The position numbers and the translations under genes were made by a program. DNA of 64,000 bases, taken from the NCBI RefSeq assembly GCF_000379965.1, contig NZ_KB904331.1:248001-312000 (forward strand), written 5' to 3'. Position 1 is the first letter of the stretch; each line of letters opens with the position of its first letter. This stretch comes from Hoylesella nanceiensis DSM 19126 = JCM 15639 (GTDB taxonomy: Bacteria; Bacteroidota; Bacteroidia; Bacteroidales; Bacteroidaceae). Shown here one piece after another: positions 8,237 through 17,944 of this stretch. The notes below the pieces were generated by a model. The model was not told the origin of the DNA. It saw nothing but the letters and a program-made list of their open reading frames with translations, and did not search any database.

Positions 8237-8965
8237 CTATCTCAACTCGTATAACCATTTTTTATAAAAGCGTTTAAATCGCCATTTCAACGTAATCCAA
8301 AGATTATCTTTTATACTTATACTCGATTTAAACGTGCCTATATGACTCCCTTGCGTTGCAATAGTGGGCTGACACCAATAATATTTCAACTTATTTTCGT
8401 GCAACAACTTAGCATGATACCAGTCTACAGGAATATCCATCGCCTGCTTTTCCAATTCATTTATAATCAGTTCAGCTCCTTTTTTGTTGATATAATAAGC
8501 CCCAGCCATACGATCTCTGTCGCCAGGATATAACACTTTCCCTCCCACTCTCTTACTTTTGGGAACAAAACGAAGGCGAGTGTCTTCGTAAGAAATAATC
8601 GAAGGCTTTTGTTCTTCGCTATTCAATTCGGTTAAACTCTTATTGAATATATCAATAAAAAGACATGGGTCGAGCTGAATATCGTCTTCTAATATCAATG
8701 CCCCATCGAGGTTTTTCGCTATAATTTCTTTACAAGCCAACACGTGTTTGTATGCACAAGAAGCGGTTGCACCTGCCTTATGCATGTCACCGGCAAAGTA
8801 TTTATCAAGAATTTCGGGAGTTAAATCGACAATATCTCCATCGAGAATCCACGAAAAAGGAATATTCATCTTCTGCAACATAGCTTTAATATGTTGCTCT
8901 CTGTCTTCATATCCTTTCTTAACATGAAGCACAAACACTGCTTTATTCGTAAGGTTTATTTCCAT
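8237..8965 (-). CDS. Glycosyltransferase family 25 protein
   Basis: Probable sugar transferase for lipooligosaccharide or surface glycan, cytosolic face. It opens with a GT25-like core: FVLHVKKGYEDREQHIKAML, then a region with ASCAYKHVLACKEII and the acidic LILEDDIQLD motif, which in this family binds metal and nucleotide sugar. 242 aa is family length. It is monocistronic as far as can be seen, and not inside a glycan cluster. Donor and acceptor cannot be predicted. Confidence 0.85.
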   Translation of the reverse strand: MEINLTNKAVFVLHVKKGYEDREQHIKAMLQKMNIPFSWILDGDIVDLTPEILDKYFAGDMHKAGATASCAYKHVLACKEIIAKNLDGALILEDDIQLDPCLFIDIFNKSLTELNSEEQKPSIISYEDTRLRFVPKSKRVGGKVLYPGDRDRMAGAYYINKKGAELIINELEKQAMDIPVDWYHAKLLHENKLKYYWCQPTIATQGSHIGTFKSSISIKDNLWITLKWRFKRFYKKWLYELR

Positions 8966-9105
8966 TTCTATATGCTCTTAAATCTAAGTATCAACAAAAA
9001 ACAGAAACAAAAATACATATAATTATCGAGAAACCCTCGCTAAAGCTGTACTTTTGCTTCTGTTCTATTTTATAATAGGATAGCTATTATCCTCTGTTCA
9101 GGCTT

Positions 9106-12069
9106 CTATCGTGGTGGCATTCCACCGCCAAAGCCTCCTCTATTGCCTCTTCCTTGTGGCATAGGTGGCATTCCTTCTCGTCCTTCTGGGCCACCGCTCG
9201 GACGCATTTTGTCACGATTTTCTTTGCCACCAAATAGGTTTACGTTATAAATAACGTGTAACATGGCATAACTGTTGATGGTGTTATAAGAGGTGTCGCT
9301 ACGCTTTAATGCATCGATTGTTCTGCTCACGCTACTCAAGTTATGCAAGATGTCGTATAATTGAAGGCTCACTGTTAATGATTTTGACTTTAAGAAGCTT
9401 TGCGAAACCTGCGCATTCCAAACCAATTCGTTTGTGTTCATCGACTTATCACTAAAGCCTCTACGACTATTTTGTGTAAGTCCTGTGGTGATTTGCATAT
9501 TCCATGGAGCCATGAAAGTGACGTTGGTTCCATACGAAAACTGCCATGTATTGAGATTACTATTGCCCACTTTCAATGTATTGCTACTGCGAGTATAGTC
9601 TACTGTACCATTTAATTCTACCTCAATCCACGAATTTCTATACCCAAACGATGCACGCTCTGAAAGTGTTAGCGCACGAGTAATGTTCTTTAATGCTGAT
9701 GTTCCTGCGCTAAGAGCTAAATAACTTACATAGTTATTGTAGTTAACATTACTGAAAGAGTTGAAGTTGAAATAGCCCAAAGAGTCGATTGCAGTGTTAA
9801 ACATAAATGCTCCTGAAGCGTTCCAATTGCCATTTACGTTGATAGGACGTGTGAGCATTCCACCTGTTTGTGTGTCGTATTCTACCTTGTTGCTTATCTC
9901 ATTGCGTGTAGAAGAGAAGTTGATGTGTGCCATCATCGATCTTTGTTTCTTCTCAATATAGTTGTTATAGAACAAACGCAAGCTGTTTACAAAGGCTGGT
10001 TTCAATCCTGAATTACCTTGATAAATATTCAATGGATTGCTATTATCACGAATATCTAACAGCTGTGTGATGGTTGGTTGACTTGTTTTTCCACGATAAG
10101 TTAACTTCAATTTGCTCACATCAGAGAACTTATAGTTTAACTCAAAGGTCGGACTAAAGTTCAATACTGTTCTAACTGTATCGGTATTCACATTTAAGTA
10201 CGATTGAATGAAGTGTGTTTTTTGTGGTTCTAACATCACACCTGCACTCAATTGATATGCTTTTCGAGTTACTTTAAGTCCTAATTCAATATCATGTGTA
10301 TAGCTTTCGTAACGAGATGTACGGCTCAAAGCATCGTCTTTATAAGTTGAATAATCATTGGGTAAGATCGAAAGATAGCTGTCCCAACGTCTATAAGATG
10401 GTTGCAAGCCACTGAAGAAGGTTTCGCCTAAATTACTAAAGTCGTATATTTGGCGGTCGCCTTTATTCACTCCATATCCAAATTTATATCCAAACTGCAA
10501 ATAAACACGGCGTGCAATGGGCTCGCTGTATATCAGTTTAACGCTATAACTATTGCTTCTCTCTGGCGAAACCATGTATCTATTCACCTGATAGGTTGAA
10601 TCTTGACCCAAAGAGTTGGCTACTTGATACAAATGCACATTGCTCATGGCAAGTTGATTGGCGTCGGTTTTAGAAGTAGAGAACTTTGTTTCTAAAGTAA
10701 TACTTCTACCACTGGTGTTCAACTTGCGTGTTCCTTGTAGCTTTAAGCTAAATGCTTGGTTATCAGTATAGGCAATGGTGTTTTCTGATTGAGTATTAAC
10801 AACGGCTCCATTTGTTGCTATTGCACTTAAAATAGATGCCGATAAGGGGTCTGAACCATAGCTGTAAGGATCGGTATTGAACACTGCGGAACTGCTTTTT
10901 TGCAGTTGATCGCTTGTAGTGAGGCTCAATTCGGGACGCATGGTGATAGTGGTCATGCTGTCAGGGTGCCACTCTACACGCATTCTTGCATTCCATTCGT
11001 TTCCTCTTTTATATAAATTACTAATACTATTGCTGTATGATGAGGTTGAACCCACAAAGTTTTCAGACGACACAATGCTTGCTATATCGCCATTAGAGTG
11101 GTTCCAACGCAATGAACCATCAATCAAAAAGCGGTCTTTTTTCTCATAGTTCACATTGGCACCAACCATCTTTAAGGCATTTAGTCCATTGTTATTGCGT
11201 CCAAATCCACCACGACCTCCACCGCCAGGAAAGCCCATATCATTGGTATTATTAGCTGCTCCGAGCATCATTACTCTAAGATCGTCTTTGAAAAGCGCAC
11301 CCATTAATCGCTCTGCATATCGGTTTTTCGTTCCAATACCAAGGTCTACGTTTCCAAATAAACCCTTATTCATACCTTGTTTAATACCAAAGTCTAACAC
11401 GGTTTGGTCTTCTCCGTCATCCATTCCCGTAGCCTTTGCCAAGTCACTCTTGGTGTCATAGCTCTTAATCTTATCGACTATCGACACCGGAAGGTTCTTC
11501 ATGGCAGTCTTTGTGTCGCCTGTCATGAACTCTTTACCGTCTATTAAGATCTTAGTTACTTCTTTTCCGTTGATAGTTATCTTGCCATCGTCTCCTATTG
11601 TCGCTCCTGGTAGGCGTTTAACAAGCTCTTCTAAGGTTGCTCCTTCTGGTGTTTTATATGCCGAAGCATTATAAATAAAGGTGTCTTCTTTCAACACTAC
11701 CTTCGTAGCTCTACGTGTTACGACTGCTCCTTTCAACATAACAGCATCGCTTTTCATCACAATTGAGCCTACATCGATGGTGTCTTTGCCCGAAACATCA
11801 ATCTTTTGATAATGCGAAAGATAGCCAATGTTAGAAATCTTTATAAGATATTTTCCTTCAGAAGGTGCCGAAAGCTGGAACAATCCCTGCTCATCTGAGA
11901 TAGAACCGCCCACAAATGTACTGTCACTGCGCAACAATTGCACAGTAGCTTGCATCAATCCTTCTTTGGTATCTGCGTCTTTTAGAACTCCTTTTACTAC
12001 AATATTTTGTGCAAAAGACGTGACTACACAAAATAACAAAACTAAAAATACACCTATTTTTTTCACCAT
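9106..12069 (-). CDS. Outer-membrane beta-barrel receptor with carboxypeptidase-regulatory-like domain
   Basis: 987-aa outer-membrane protein of the TonB-receptor-like OMP_b-brl_3 type. A signal peptide (MVKKIGVFLVLLFCVVTSFAQ, about residues 1-21, shown here without the last residues' context) precedes a beta-sandwich regulatory-like domain (about 24-105), then a plug-like region (EGATLEELVKRLPG) and a long barrel rich in aromatic-ended strands. Two low-complexity parts stand out: a Gly-rich insert near residues 278-295 (GFPGGGGRGGFGRNNNG) and a C-terminal Gly/Pro/Arg-rich tail of about 35 residues after the last strand. No SusD partner lies beside it. Substrate unknown. A -7 box (TATATTTG) is at 12108-12101. 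Confidence 0.85.
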   Translation of the reverse strand: MVKKIGVFLVLLFCVVTSFAQNIVVKGVLKDADTKEGLMQATVQLLRSDSTFVGGSISDEQGLFQLSAPSEGKYLIKISNIGYLSHYQKIDVSGKDTIDVGSIVMKSDAVMLKGAVVTRRATKVVLKEDTFIYNASAYKTPEGATLEELVKRLPGATIGDDGKITINGKEVTKILIDGKEFMTGDTKTAMKNLPVSIVDKIKSYDTKSDLAKATGMDDGEDQTVLDFGIKQGMNKGLFGNVDLGIGTKNRYAERLMGALFKDDLRVMMLGAANNTNDMGFPGGGGRGGFGRNNNGLNALKMVGANVNYEKKDRFLIDGSLRWNHSNGDIASIVSSENFVGSTSSYSNSISNLYKRGNEWNARMRVEWHPDSMTTITMRPELSLTTSDQLQKSSSAVFNTDPYSYGSDPLSASILSAIATNGAVVNTQSENTIAYTDNQAFSLKLQGTRKLNTSGRSITLETKFSTSKTDANQLAMSNVHLYQVANSLGQDSTYQVNRYMVSPERSNSYSVKLIYSEPIARRVYLQFGYKFGYGVNKGDRQIYDFSNLGETFFSGLQPSYRRWDSYLSILPNDYSTYKDDALSRTSRYESYTHDIELGLKVTRKAYQLSAGVMLEPQKTHFIQSYLNVNTDTVRTVLNFSPTFELNYKFSDVSKLKLTYRGKTSQPTITQLLDIRDNSNPLNIYQGNSGLKPAFVNSLRLFYNNYIEKKQRSMMAHINFSSTRNEISNKVEYDTQTGGMLTRPINVNGNWNASGAFMFNTAIDSLGYFNFNSFSNVNYNNYVSYLALSAGTSALKNITRALTLSERASFGYRNSWIEVELNGTVDYTRSSNTLKVGNSNLNTWQFSYGTNVTFMAPWNMQITTGLTQNSRRGFSDKSMNTNELVWNAQVSQSFLKSKSLTVSLQLYDILHNLSSVSRTIDALKRSDTSYNTINSYAMLHVIYNVNLFGGKENRDKMRPSGGPEGREGMPPMPQGRGNRGGFGGGMPPR

Positions 12070-12100
12070 ATGTTATCCTATTTGTATAATAAAGAAAAGA

Positions 12101-12108
12101 CAAATATA
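12101..12108 (-). promoter_or_regulatory. -7 box for the beta-barrel receptor gene
   Basis: TATATTTG on the minus strand, about 30 nt upstream of the ATG. The nearest TTG (12135-12133) is 24 nt away, so the -33 element is poor. Confidence 0.45.
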
Positions 12109-12175
12109 AAGAAAAAAGATATGAAAACTTATCAATTCAAATAAGTTTAACTAAACTTTTCTCATTTATTTGATG

Positions 12176-12183
12176 TAACTTTG
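12176..12183 (+). promoter_or_regulatory. -7 box for aroB, giving an almost leaderless transcript
   Basis: TAACTTTG ends 5 nt before the aroB ATG at 12189. With the usual distance from the -7 box, transcription would start at about 12187. No clear -33 TTG is present. Confidence 0.5.
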
Positions 12184-12188
12184 CCTAT

Positions 12189-13241
12189 ATGAAACAAAAA
12201 ATTATCTTTACAAACGATATAATTCACGACGTTGAAGCAGTGCTTTCGACTTTTCAATACGATAAAATATTTGTATTGATGGATAGCAATACGCATCGTT
12301 TTTGCTGGGATTTATTGGGCAAAAGTACCTTATTGCACAACGCTCAGCACATTATTATAGAGCCCGGAGATAGCAATAAGAACCTCAACACTTTGAGTTT
12401 CATTTGGGAAGAGCTATCAACTAAAGGAGCAACTCGCCACTCTTGCCTTATAAACTTAGGCGGAGGAATGGTTACAGACATTGGAGGTATGGCCTCATCT
12501 ACATTTAAAAGGGGGCTAAAATTTATCAATATCCCCACAACTCTATTGTCAATGGTCGACGCTTCGGTTGGAGGTAAGACCGGAATTAACTTCAATGGTG
12601 TTAAAAATGAAATTGGTTTGTTTTCTGAAAGCAATGCGGTTATTTTGCATTCTGCCTTTTTACAGACTCTTCCTTATAACGAATTACTGGGCGGCTTCGC
12701 TGAGATGATTAAGCATGCGCTCATTGATAGCGAGACATTATGGGCGGAAACACTTCGTTTTGACATAGAGAATCCCAACTGGGAGGAGCTTCTTTTACTT
12801 GTAAAAAAGAATGTTGAGGTAAAGGAAAGGATTGTAATTGAGGACCCAAAGGAGCAAAATATAAGGAAAGCACTTAACTTTGGGCACACATTTGCACATG
12901 CTTTTGAGGCATGGAGCATTAGTAATGAGCAAGAACTATCACATGGTTTTGCTGTAGCTTACGGCATTATTTGTGAGTTATACTTATCTGCTCTACTGCA
13001 AGAGTTCCCCTTTGACAAGATGAAACAAACGCTTATGTTCATTCATTCGCTATATCCTACCTTCCCATTTGCATGCAATGACTATAATAAAATAATCGAT
13101 TTGATGCGTCACGACAAGAAGAATAAAGGACAAGACATCAACTTCTCGCTTCTAAAAGATATTGGTTCGTTGGCTCTTAACACTGTTGTTGGAGAAGAAG
13201 ACATTAAAAATGCGCTCGATTTCCTTAGAGAAACGAACTAG
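12189..13241 (+). CDS. aroB: 3-dehydroquinate synthase
   Basis: Second step of the shikimate pathway, converting DAHP to 3-dehydroquinate with NAD and a divalent metal. Motifs: PGDSNKNL, the NAD-binding NLGGGMVTDIGG, then NIPTTLLSMVDASVGGKTGI, and the metal-binding NFGHTFAHAFE; a further conserved His region is in MRHDKKNKG. 350 aa is typical. Single gene, convergent with menE 28 nt downstream. The product chorismate feeds the neighbouring menaquinone operon, though nothing shows that they are co-regulated. Confidence 0.96.
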   Translation: MKQKIIFTNDIIHDVEAVLSTFQYDKIFVLMDSNTHRFCWDLLGKSTLLHNAQHIIIEPGDSNKNLNTLSFIWEELSTKGATRHSCLINLGGGMVTDIGGMASSTFKRGLKFINIPTTLLSMVDASVGGKTGINFNGVKNEIGLFSESNAVILHSAFLQTLPYNELLGGFAEMIKHALIDSETLWAETLRFDIENPNWEELLLLVKKNVEVKERIVIEDPKEQNIRKALNFGHTFAHAFEAWSISNEQELSHGFAVAYGIICELYLSALLQEFPFDKMKQTLMFIHSLYPTFPFACNDYNKIIDLMRHDKKNKGQDINFSLLKDIGSLALNTVVGEEDIKNALDFLRETN

Positions 13242-13269
13242 AACAATGCACTATTAAAAGCCTAAAGCA

Positions 13270-14262
13270 CTATAATTGTCGCTTAATCTTTCCGTTTTCA
13301 GTTCGTGGAAGAGCATCGGTTACAATGATTTCTTTAGGCTTCCAGTAGTGTGGTAGATGCTCTTTGCAAATCAAGTCCAATTCTTCTGCATTGCCATTCT
13401 CCACCAATAGCACCACAATTTCCCAAAACTTGGGGTCTTTCTTTTTAGCTATTGCAAAAGGAGTATGTATATATTGCCTCAAAAGAGCCTCCACTTCTTC
13501 AGCTTGTATCTTTATTCCTCCACTAACAATAACATTATCTTTGCGACCAATCACCTTGAAGTCACGCCCATTAGGGGCTATTTCTACAATATCATTGGTA
13601 TGCAAACAGAGCGAAGATTGCAAGCGTTCATCATTCAACAAATCGCTTGTTTGTAAGTGACGGGGCAAGTCTTGACGAATAATTAAGCACTTATCCTCAT
13701 CTTGAGAGACGTGAATTCCATCAAAAGGGATATACCACTCACTGGCAGAAGGGCCATTTACACGACGCAAAGCGATATGAGATGCAGTCTCAGTCATACC
13801 GTATGTGCTCCAAATAGCATTGGGAAAATCTTTCAATTGCTCTGCTAATTCAGGCTCAATAGCACTCCCTCCTATTATAATATGCTTGATATTTCGAAGC
13901 AACTCACGCTCCTTGGGGTTCTGTAAGCTATTAAATACCTGCAAAGGAACCATCGCAACAAAGGTAGGAGCAATGCTTAAAGAGCTTAAAGGATGACCCG
14001 TTGCCCCCACATCAGTTAGCTTTAAGCCCCTTTCTAAGGCTCTTATCACCATCATTTTACCGCCAATATGGTCTAAAGACAAGCATAACAAAGCCGAATC
14101 GCCTTGCTTTAAATTCAGAAAGTCGCATGTTCTGCGGGCACTTTCCTGCATCATTGCTTTAAAAAGGACAATCTTTTTAGGTTTACCAGTAGAGCCACTG
14201 GTGCGCACTTCGATTGTCTTTTCGTCACTATTCCATTGCTCTAAGAATTCTTTAAGAACCAT
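13270..14262 (-). CDS. menE: o-Succinylbenzoate-CoA ligase
   Basis: Activates o-succinylbenzoate to its CoA thioester in menaquinone synthesis (ATP to AMP). ANL-superfamily motifs: the phosphate loop RTSGSTGKPKKI near residues 20-31, WSTYGMTETASHI, GRKDNVIVSGGIKIQAEEVE at the hinge, and PRTENGKIKR with the catalytic Lys at the C-terminus. At 330 aa it lacks much of the N-terminal subdomain of longer ligases, as do Bacteroidetes MenE proteins. Its start overlaps the menC end by 22 bp. Last gene of the men operon. Confidence 0.93.
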   Translation of the reverse strand: MVLKEFLEQWNSDEKTIEVRTSGSTGKPKKIVLFKAMMQESARRTCDFLNLKQGDSALLCLSLDHIGGKMMVIRALERGLKLTDVGATGHPLSSLSIAPTFVAMVPLQVFNSLQNPKERELLRNIKHIIIGGSAIEPELAEQLKDFPNAIWSTYGMTETASHIALRRVNGPSASEWYIPFDGIHVSQDEDKCLIIRQDLPRHLQTSDLLNDERLQSSLCLHTNDIVEIAPNGRDFKVIGRKDNVIVSGGIKIQAEEVEALLRQYIHTPFAIAKKKDPKFWEIVVLLVENGNAEELDLICKEHLPHYWKPKEIIVTDALPRTENGKIKRQL

Positions 14263-15281
14263 AATTCGTCTTTTTTTATGGCTAATGGCATTTCAATGTT
14301 ATTGGTATAGAGTTGTCCTGTGCCCAAACCTTGTGGCATTTGCTGGTCTTTTGGATAAATATAGGATGCAAACTGCGCAATAACATTTAAGCCAATATTA
14401 CTCTCGAGTGCGCTTGTTATCCAGGACTTTATACCCTTTTGCTTCGCAAGTTCAATCCATTCTGTGCTACCTGCAATGCCTCCGTGTAGCGAAGGCTTTA
14501 AGATAATATACTGAGGGTTGATCTCTTGTAACAACATCTCTTTGCTTTTGAGATCGTTTACACCTATAAGTTCCTCGTCAAGAGCTATCGAAATGGGCGT
14601 ATTTCGGCACAGTTGCGCCATTTTTTGCCAGTTTCCAGGTGCTATGGGCTGTTCTATTGAATGAATAGAGAATTGCGATAAGCTGTCAAGTCGTTGTTGA
14701 ACAACCTCCCAACTAAATGCTCCATTGGCATCAACACGTATCTCTAAGACATCAGAAGCATATCTTTCTCGAATGGCTTTCAATAAAGTTAGCTCTTGTT
14801 CGAAGTCTATTGCACCTATTTTAAGCTTTATACATCTGAAACCCTCATCGAGTTTGCGCTCCAATCGCTGCATCATTTCGGTGAAAGATCCCATCCATAC
14901 CAATCCATTAATGGGTATTCCACATTCTGAACGGGTAAAAGATGTGTTGAATAACACATTTTCTTTGGTTGCTTTTAAGCTGAGAATAGCCGTTTCAAGA
15001 CCGAAAAATATAGATGGATAAGGGCGCAATCGCTCTGTATCAAGATGTCCTTCACGACAGAAATAATCACATTCTGCCTTCAAGATACTTTCGTAATTAT
15101 CCGTTAAATCACAGCTTAAATTAGGTAAAGGGGCACATTCTCCAATTCCAAACACCTGCGGATTGCTTGTGTCAAACAGCTTAATGAACCACACTTTGCG
15201 TGTTTTATAAATGCCACGAGATGTTCCTGCAGGCTCTTTAAAAATGAGTTCGTATGGAGAAAGACTATAAGAATAGGTCAT
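14241..15281 (-). CDS. menC: o-Succinylbenzoate synthase
   Basis: Dehydrates SHCHC to o-succinylbenzoate; enolase superfamily, needs Mg. Visible parts: the capping domain (EPAGTSRGIYKTRKVWF), IKLKIGAIDFEQE containing the catalytic K-x-K, then the metal ligand Asp in IRVDANGAF, the Glu in SIEQPIAPGNW, and ALDEELIG. I start it at the ATG at 15281 (MTYSYSLSPYEL), where homology begins; a start at 15332 would add 17 hydrophobic residues, unlikely for a cytosolic enzyme. Overlaps menE by 22 bp and lies 78 nt after menB. Confidence 0.92.
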   Translation of the reverse strand: MTYSYSLSPYELIFKEPAGTSRGIYKTRKVWFIKLFDTSNPQVFGIGECAPLPNLSCDLTDNYESILKAECDYFCREGHLDTERLRPYPSIFFGLETAILSLKATKENVLFNTSFTRSECGIPINGLVWMGSFTEMMQRLERKLDEGFRCIKLKIGAIDFEQELTLLKAIRERYASDVLEIRVDANGAFSWEVVQQRLDSLSQFSIHSIEQPIAPGNWQKMAQLCRNTPISIALDEELIGVNDLKSKEMLLQEINPQYIILKPSLHGGIAGSTEWIELAKQKGIKSWITSALESNIGLNVIAQFASYIYPKDQQMPQGLGTGQLYTNNIEMPLAIKKDELWFLKNS

Positions 15282-15359
15282 ATTCAACAAGAAAAAAGAT
15301 AAGAAAGAGAAGTGTTTAAAGGACAATTGCAACGCTTCTCTTTCTCAATAGCTATTTAT

Positions 15360-16184
15360 TTATGGTAATTTGGGATATTTCTTAAAATCGGGTTTGCGCT
15401 TTTCTAAGAACGCTTTTCCACCCTCTTGCGCTTCATCTAAGAAGTAATAGAGCATTGTTGCGTCTCCTGCTAACTCTTGAATACCAGCTTGTCCGTCAAG
15501 TTCTGCATTGAGACCAGCCTTTATCATGCGCAAAGCAAGGGGGCTATGTTCCATCATTCGCTGTGCCCACTCAACGCATTCGTCTTCCAATCTGTCGCTA
15601 CTTACGACCTTATTCACCATTCCCATGCGTTCAGCTTCATAGGCATCGTATTGCAAACACATAAACCATATCTCTCTTGCCTTCTTTTGTCCGACTATTC
15701 TAGCGAGATATGAGGCCCCAAAGCCAGCGTCAAAAGAACCTACTCGTGGACCAGTTTGACCGAAACGAGCATTTTCTGAGGCGATAGTTAAGTCGCAAAC
15801 AAGGTGCAAAACGTGTCCACCTCCAATGGCAAAGCCGTTTACCATGGCGATAACAGGCTTGGGAAGAGAACGTATTTGCTTTTGAACATCGAGCACATTA
15901 AGGCGTGGGACACCATCGTTTCCAATGTATCCGCCTCGTCCTTTCACGTTCATATCACCTCCAGAGCAAAACGCTTTGTCGCCAGCTCCAGTTAAAATAA
16001 CAACCGAAATATCGCTTGCTTCACGGCAATAAGCAAACGCCTGACTCATTTCCCATGTGGTTAAAGGAGTGAAAGCATTGCGATATCGTGGGCGATTGAT
16101 AGTTATTTTAGCTATTCCTTCGAAGCTTTCGAATAATATTTCTTTAAAATCAAACCCTTTAATGGGTATCCATTGTCTATTCAT
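15360..16184 (-). CDS. menB: 1,4-Dihydroxy-2-naphthoyl-CoA synthase
   Basis: Crotonase-fold enzyme that closes the second ring of the naphthoquinone nucleus from o-succinylbenzoyl-CoA. Motifs: [14 protein letters not shown], the oxyanion-hole segment [32 protein letters not shown], and [20 protein letters not shown], the MenB-specific stretch that separates it from general enoyl-CoA hydratases. 274 aa is family length. Six nt after menD in the same operon. Confidence 0.96.
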   Translation of the reverse strand: MNRQWIPIKGFDFKEILFESFEGIAKITINRPRYRNAFTPLTTWEMSQAFAYCREASDISVVILTGAGDKAFCSGGDMNVKGRGGYIGNDGVPRLNVLDVQKQIRSLPKPVIAMVNGFAIGGGHVLHLVCDLTIASENARFGQTGPRVGSFDAGFGASYLARIVGQKKAREIWFMCLQYDAYEAERMGMVNKVVSSDRLEDECVEWAQRMMEHSPLALRMIKAGLNAELDGQAGIQELAGDATMLYYFLDEAQEGGKAFLEKRKPDFKKYPKLP

Positions 16185-16190
16185 TGTACT

Positions 16191-17903
16191 TTATTTTTTA
16201 GTTAAAAGTTGTGCTATTGCTTGATAATAAGTTTTTAATGCCTTTGTATCATCTTGTTGATTGGTGAACACTTCGAGCAAGATAGGTCTGTCGCCACAAT
16301 GACTTACAAATTGAGGCAACAACCTCTTTAATTCCTCTTCCTTGTGAACTGCCATATAATCAACATTGTTCTGTTGACAAATACCTTGTGCATTAGCGTT
16401 GTGATACGCCTTAACAAAGGTTTCATAGCTTGCAGTTTCGCTGATATTTGGCAACATATTGAAAATTCCTCCACCGCTATTATTCAATAGAAGAATGTGC
16501 ATATTTCCTTTAAGGTGATTGTTCCACAGAGCGTTTTGATCGTAAAAGAAAGCCAAATCGCCTATTACACAGAAGACGTTTGCAGAACTATCGAGTGACA
16601 TACCCACTGCAGTAGACAAACAACCCTCTATTCCATTGACACCACGATTGCAATAAATGCGATGCGAAGCGTATATATTGGCCAAGCGAACTGCGCTACT
16701 ATTGGCATAATGCACAGCGCAATCTACTTGCTGTTGTGCTATTTCTTGCTCTAAAAAAGCCACCGCCTGCATAGAAGAATAAATGGGTTTAAAATCGTTG
16801 CGCACCGCCTTCACCTTGCAAGAGAGGTCGTTCCAAAGACTGATATACGCCTTCTTTTCCTTTAATTGCTCATCAGTCACCGTCAAATGACTATCTGTTT
16901 GCAAAGCAGAGCAAGCGGAATAAAGAGCCTTTAAGCCCTCTATTGCACTACATTCGACAAGCAATGAAAGATGAGAAAAGGTGTCTTCGATATTCTTTTG
17001 AGTAGAAAAACGCACCTGATTGCCTTCTTTTTGTTTGCGAAGAAAATGCTTTAATCGTTTAGAAACAACCGACTCGCCTGCGTATAACACCAAGTCGGGT
17101 AACAAACGCTCATCGTTGAAGTGGGCAGAAAGAATGTCATCAAAATTCGACAGCGCATCAATTCCGCTCAAAGGCTCTGTTAAAAGCACCGCAACACTAT
17201 TGAGAAAATTGATGTGCTCTTTATTTAATAAGGTGTAATTGCCTTGCCCTAACACCACAATAGGTCGCTTAGCTTGCAACAACAACGTTGCAACTTGTTT
17301 CATTCCGCTTTGGTTTGGGACAACAGAAAAATAGCTTGTTATTTTGCGTTGAGGTGCAAGTTCGGCTTGATTGAATTGGAATAAGGGTTCAGAAATGGGC
17401 ACATTGATGTGCACGGGACATGCTTCAGGCGCATTAAAGCGGTTCAAAACCTCGTTAACAAGGCGATTACACTGCCATTCTTGCTCGCTATTTAAAGGCT
17501 CGGGCAATGATACCGAAGTCGAAACATAAGGTTTTAGAGCATTGGGTTGATGCAATGTTTGACCATCTAACTGGTCTATCCACGCCTCTGGTCTATCTGC
17601 TGAGATCACAACAAAAGGCACTCTTTGATAAAAAGCCTCTGCCACTGCAGGCAAAAGGTTAAGCAATGCCGAGCCTGATGTTACACAAACAGCCACTTTG
17701 CGCGTTGCTGTTTGAGCCAAACCCAAGGCATAAAAGCCTGCAGAACGCTCGTCGGTTACAGAAAAACACTGAAAGTTGGGACTTTCATTGAAATTATTTA
17801 ATAATGGAGTATTGCGTGATCCAGGACACATCACCACTGTATTGATGCCGTGTTGAATCATTAAATCTGTAAGAATATTTACGTTACATTTGTTTGAGTA
17901 CAT
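16191..17903 (-). CDS. menD: SEPHCHC synthase MenD
   Basis: Thiamine-diphosphate enzyme that adds the succinic semialdehyde unit from 2-oxoglutarate to isochorismate, the committed step of menaquinone synthesis. N-terminal VMCPGSRNTPLL with the isochorismate-binding segment and VTDERSAGFYALGLA with the catalytic Glu; C-terminal cofactor-binding GDLAFFYDQNAL followed by NNSGGGIF. 570 aa fits. 41 nt after menF and 6 nt before menB. Confidence 0.96.
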   Translation of the reverse strand: MYSNKCNVNILTDLMIQHGINTVVMCPGSRNTPLLNNFNESPNFQCFSVTDERSAGFYALGLAQTATRKVAVCVTSGSALLNLLPAVAEAFYQRVPFVVISADRPEAWIDQLDGQTLHQPNALKPYVSTSVSLPEPLNSEQEWQCNRLVNEVLNRFNAPEACPVHINVPISEPLFQFNQAELAPQRKITSYFSVVPNQSGMKQVATLLLQAKRPIVVLGQGNYTLLNKEHINFLNSVAVLLTEPLSGIDALSNFDDILSAHFNDERLLPDLVLYAGESVVSKRLKHFLRKQKEGNQVRFSTQKNIEDTFSHLSLLVECSAIEGLKALYSACSALQTDSHLTVTDEQLKEKKAYISLWNDLSCKVKAVRNDFKPIYSSMQAVAFLEQEIAQQQVDCAVHYANSSAVRLANIYASHRIYCNRGVNGIEGCLSTAVGMSLDSSANVFCVIGDLAFFYDQNALWNNHLKGNMHILLLNNSGGGIFNMLPNISETASYETFVKAYHNANAQGICQQNNVDYMAVHKEEELKRLLPQFVSHCGDRPILLEVFTNQQDDTKALKTYYQAIAQLLTKK

Positions 17904-17944
17904 ACTGTTTATATTAAATAATATCTGCTTTTAGTGATCATCTC

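Noticed and set aside
9049-9056. TACTTTTG promoter-like box on the plus strand between GT25 and the barrel gene
   Set aside because: No plus-strand gene lies downstream, and the only genes there are on the minus strand; chance match is likely.
11156-11461. 101-codon plus-strand ORF within the beta-barrel receptor gene
   Set aside because: It is antisense to a complete, well-supported gene and has no family motif or promoter.
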